From a bacterium (GTDB lineage Bacteria; Patescibacteriota; Patescibacteriia; 2-12-FULL-60-25): a stretch of DNA of 6,173 nucleotides. Made by a program: the position numbers and the translations under genes. The notes under the pieces are model-generated. The model saw only the letters and a program-made list of their open reading frames with translations. It searched no databases and was not told where the DNA came from. Every line of letters starts with the position of its first letter. Positions within the stretch are counted from its first letter, which is position 1. Location of the stretch: NCBI GenBank assembly GCA_020056125.1, contig JAGVIJ010000077.1:1-6173 (forward strand), written 5' to 3'. Below, in pieces: positions 5,846-6,173 of the stretch.

Positions 5846-6173
5846 ATGAAAAATACAACATTTAGATCAGGCGTATACAAACAGCAATACGAATATAAGA
5901 GCTTTTCTCCCTCTTCGATCAATGGAGCCTTCAAATGGTCGGATCCGAAGATCAATGTATTGCTTGAAGAAGCAACTAGATATTTAGGAGAATTGAATGC
6001 CTATTCTTCGCTTGTGCCTGATGTGGATTTTTTTATCCGCATGCACGTTTTAAAAGAAGCTACAACATCCAGCAGGATCGAAGGGACGAAGACGGGAATG
6101 GATGAGGCGCTTTTGCCTAAAGAAGAAGTAAATCCTGAGAGAAGGGATGATTGGGCCGAAGTCCAAAATTATA
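5846..6173 (+). CDS. Fic-family protein, N-terminal part (runs off window)
   Basis: 109 codons are visible before the window ends. The sequence is a Fic_N-type N-terminus: [13 protein letters not shown] (15-27), a helical stretch with [15 protein letters not shown] (39-53), and [20 protein letters not shown] (62-81). SSRIEG at 75-80 fits the [S/T]xxxE[G/N] motif of the inhibitory helix; in family members with this helix at the N-terminus, its Glu (here E79) reaches into the nucleotide site and restrains activity. Such enzymes usually transfer AMP from ATP to a protein hydroxyl; the catalytic HPFxxGNGR motif should lie beyond the window, so activity cannot be judged. The ATG at 5846 is preferred because no other in-frame ATG exists between it and the upstream stop at 5798. 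Codon choice and composition are more AT-rich than in rmlB, rmlA and the PEGA gene, which suggests transfer. It is divergent from the PEGA gene and has its own candidate operator and promoter, as expected of a self-contained regulatory or toxin-like module. Confidence 0.9.
   Translation, partial: MKNTTFRSGVYKQQYEYKSFSPSSINGAFKWSDPKINVLLEEATRYLGELNAYSSLVPDVDFFIRMHVLKEATTSSRIEGTKTGMDEALLPKEEVNPERRDDWAEVQNY

Overview
The window looks like part of a Candidate Phyla Radiation (Patescibacteria) genome. This is inferred from the PEGA-domain membrane protein with a propeller-like rest, the small single-pass membrane proteins of unknown family, the heptanucleotide arrays between genes, and start codons that mostly lack a Shine-Dalgarno sequence. 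TGA acts as a stop at two gene ends (1557-1559 and 1799-1801), so the TGA=glycine code of Gracilibacteria/Absconditabacteria does not fit. A narrower placement is not supported.

Layout, left to right. Positions 1-98 are 14 exact copies of the 7-mer ACATTCG, ending 12 bp before the first gene. 111-1559 (+) is a membrane-anchored protein of unknown family. A second, degenerate 7-bp array (1561-1590) follows its stop and leads into a 69-residue protein with two membrane segments (1592-1801, +). An AT-rich stretch (about 1785-2237) holds a broken Nudix-hydrolase-like gene: its Nudix box is readable, but the 5' part is in another frame and no usable start codon exists in the frame of the box. Next is a tight two-gene operon, rmlB (2291-3310) and rmlA of the long type (3314-4390), 3 bp apart. 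A PEGA-domain protein runs in the opposite direction (4391-5692, -), with its stop codon directly abutting that of rmlA. After a 153-bp divergent spacer, a Fic-family gene (5846 onward, +) begins and runs off the window.

How they work together: RmlA makes dTDP-glucose from glucose-1-phosphate and dTTP, and RmlB converts it to dTDP-4-keto-6-deoxyglucose. This supplies an activated deoxysugar for surface glycans. The later steps (RmlC/RmlD or others) are not in the window. The flanking membrane proteins could belong to the cell envelope, but nothing in the sequence ties them to the sugar pathway. The Nudix remnant and the Fic module are both clearly more AT-rich than the surrounding genes, which suggests separate acquisition.

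The most notable signals are the two period-7 arrays bracketing one gene, and the Fic promoter region. In the latter, two imperfect inverted repeats lie exactly 40 bp apart and overlap a plausible -35/-10 pair, which looks like an autoregulatory operator. I see no CRISPR array, tRNA, rRNA or intact mobile element.
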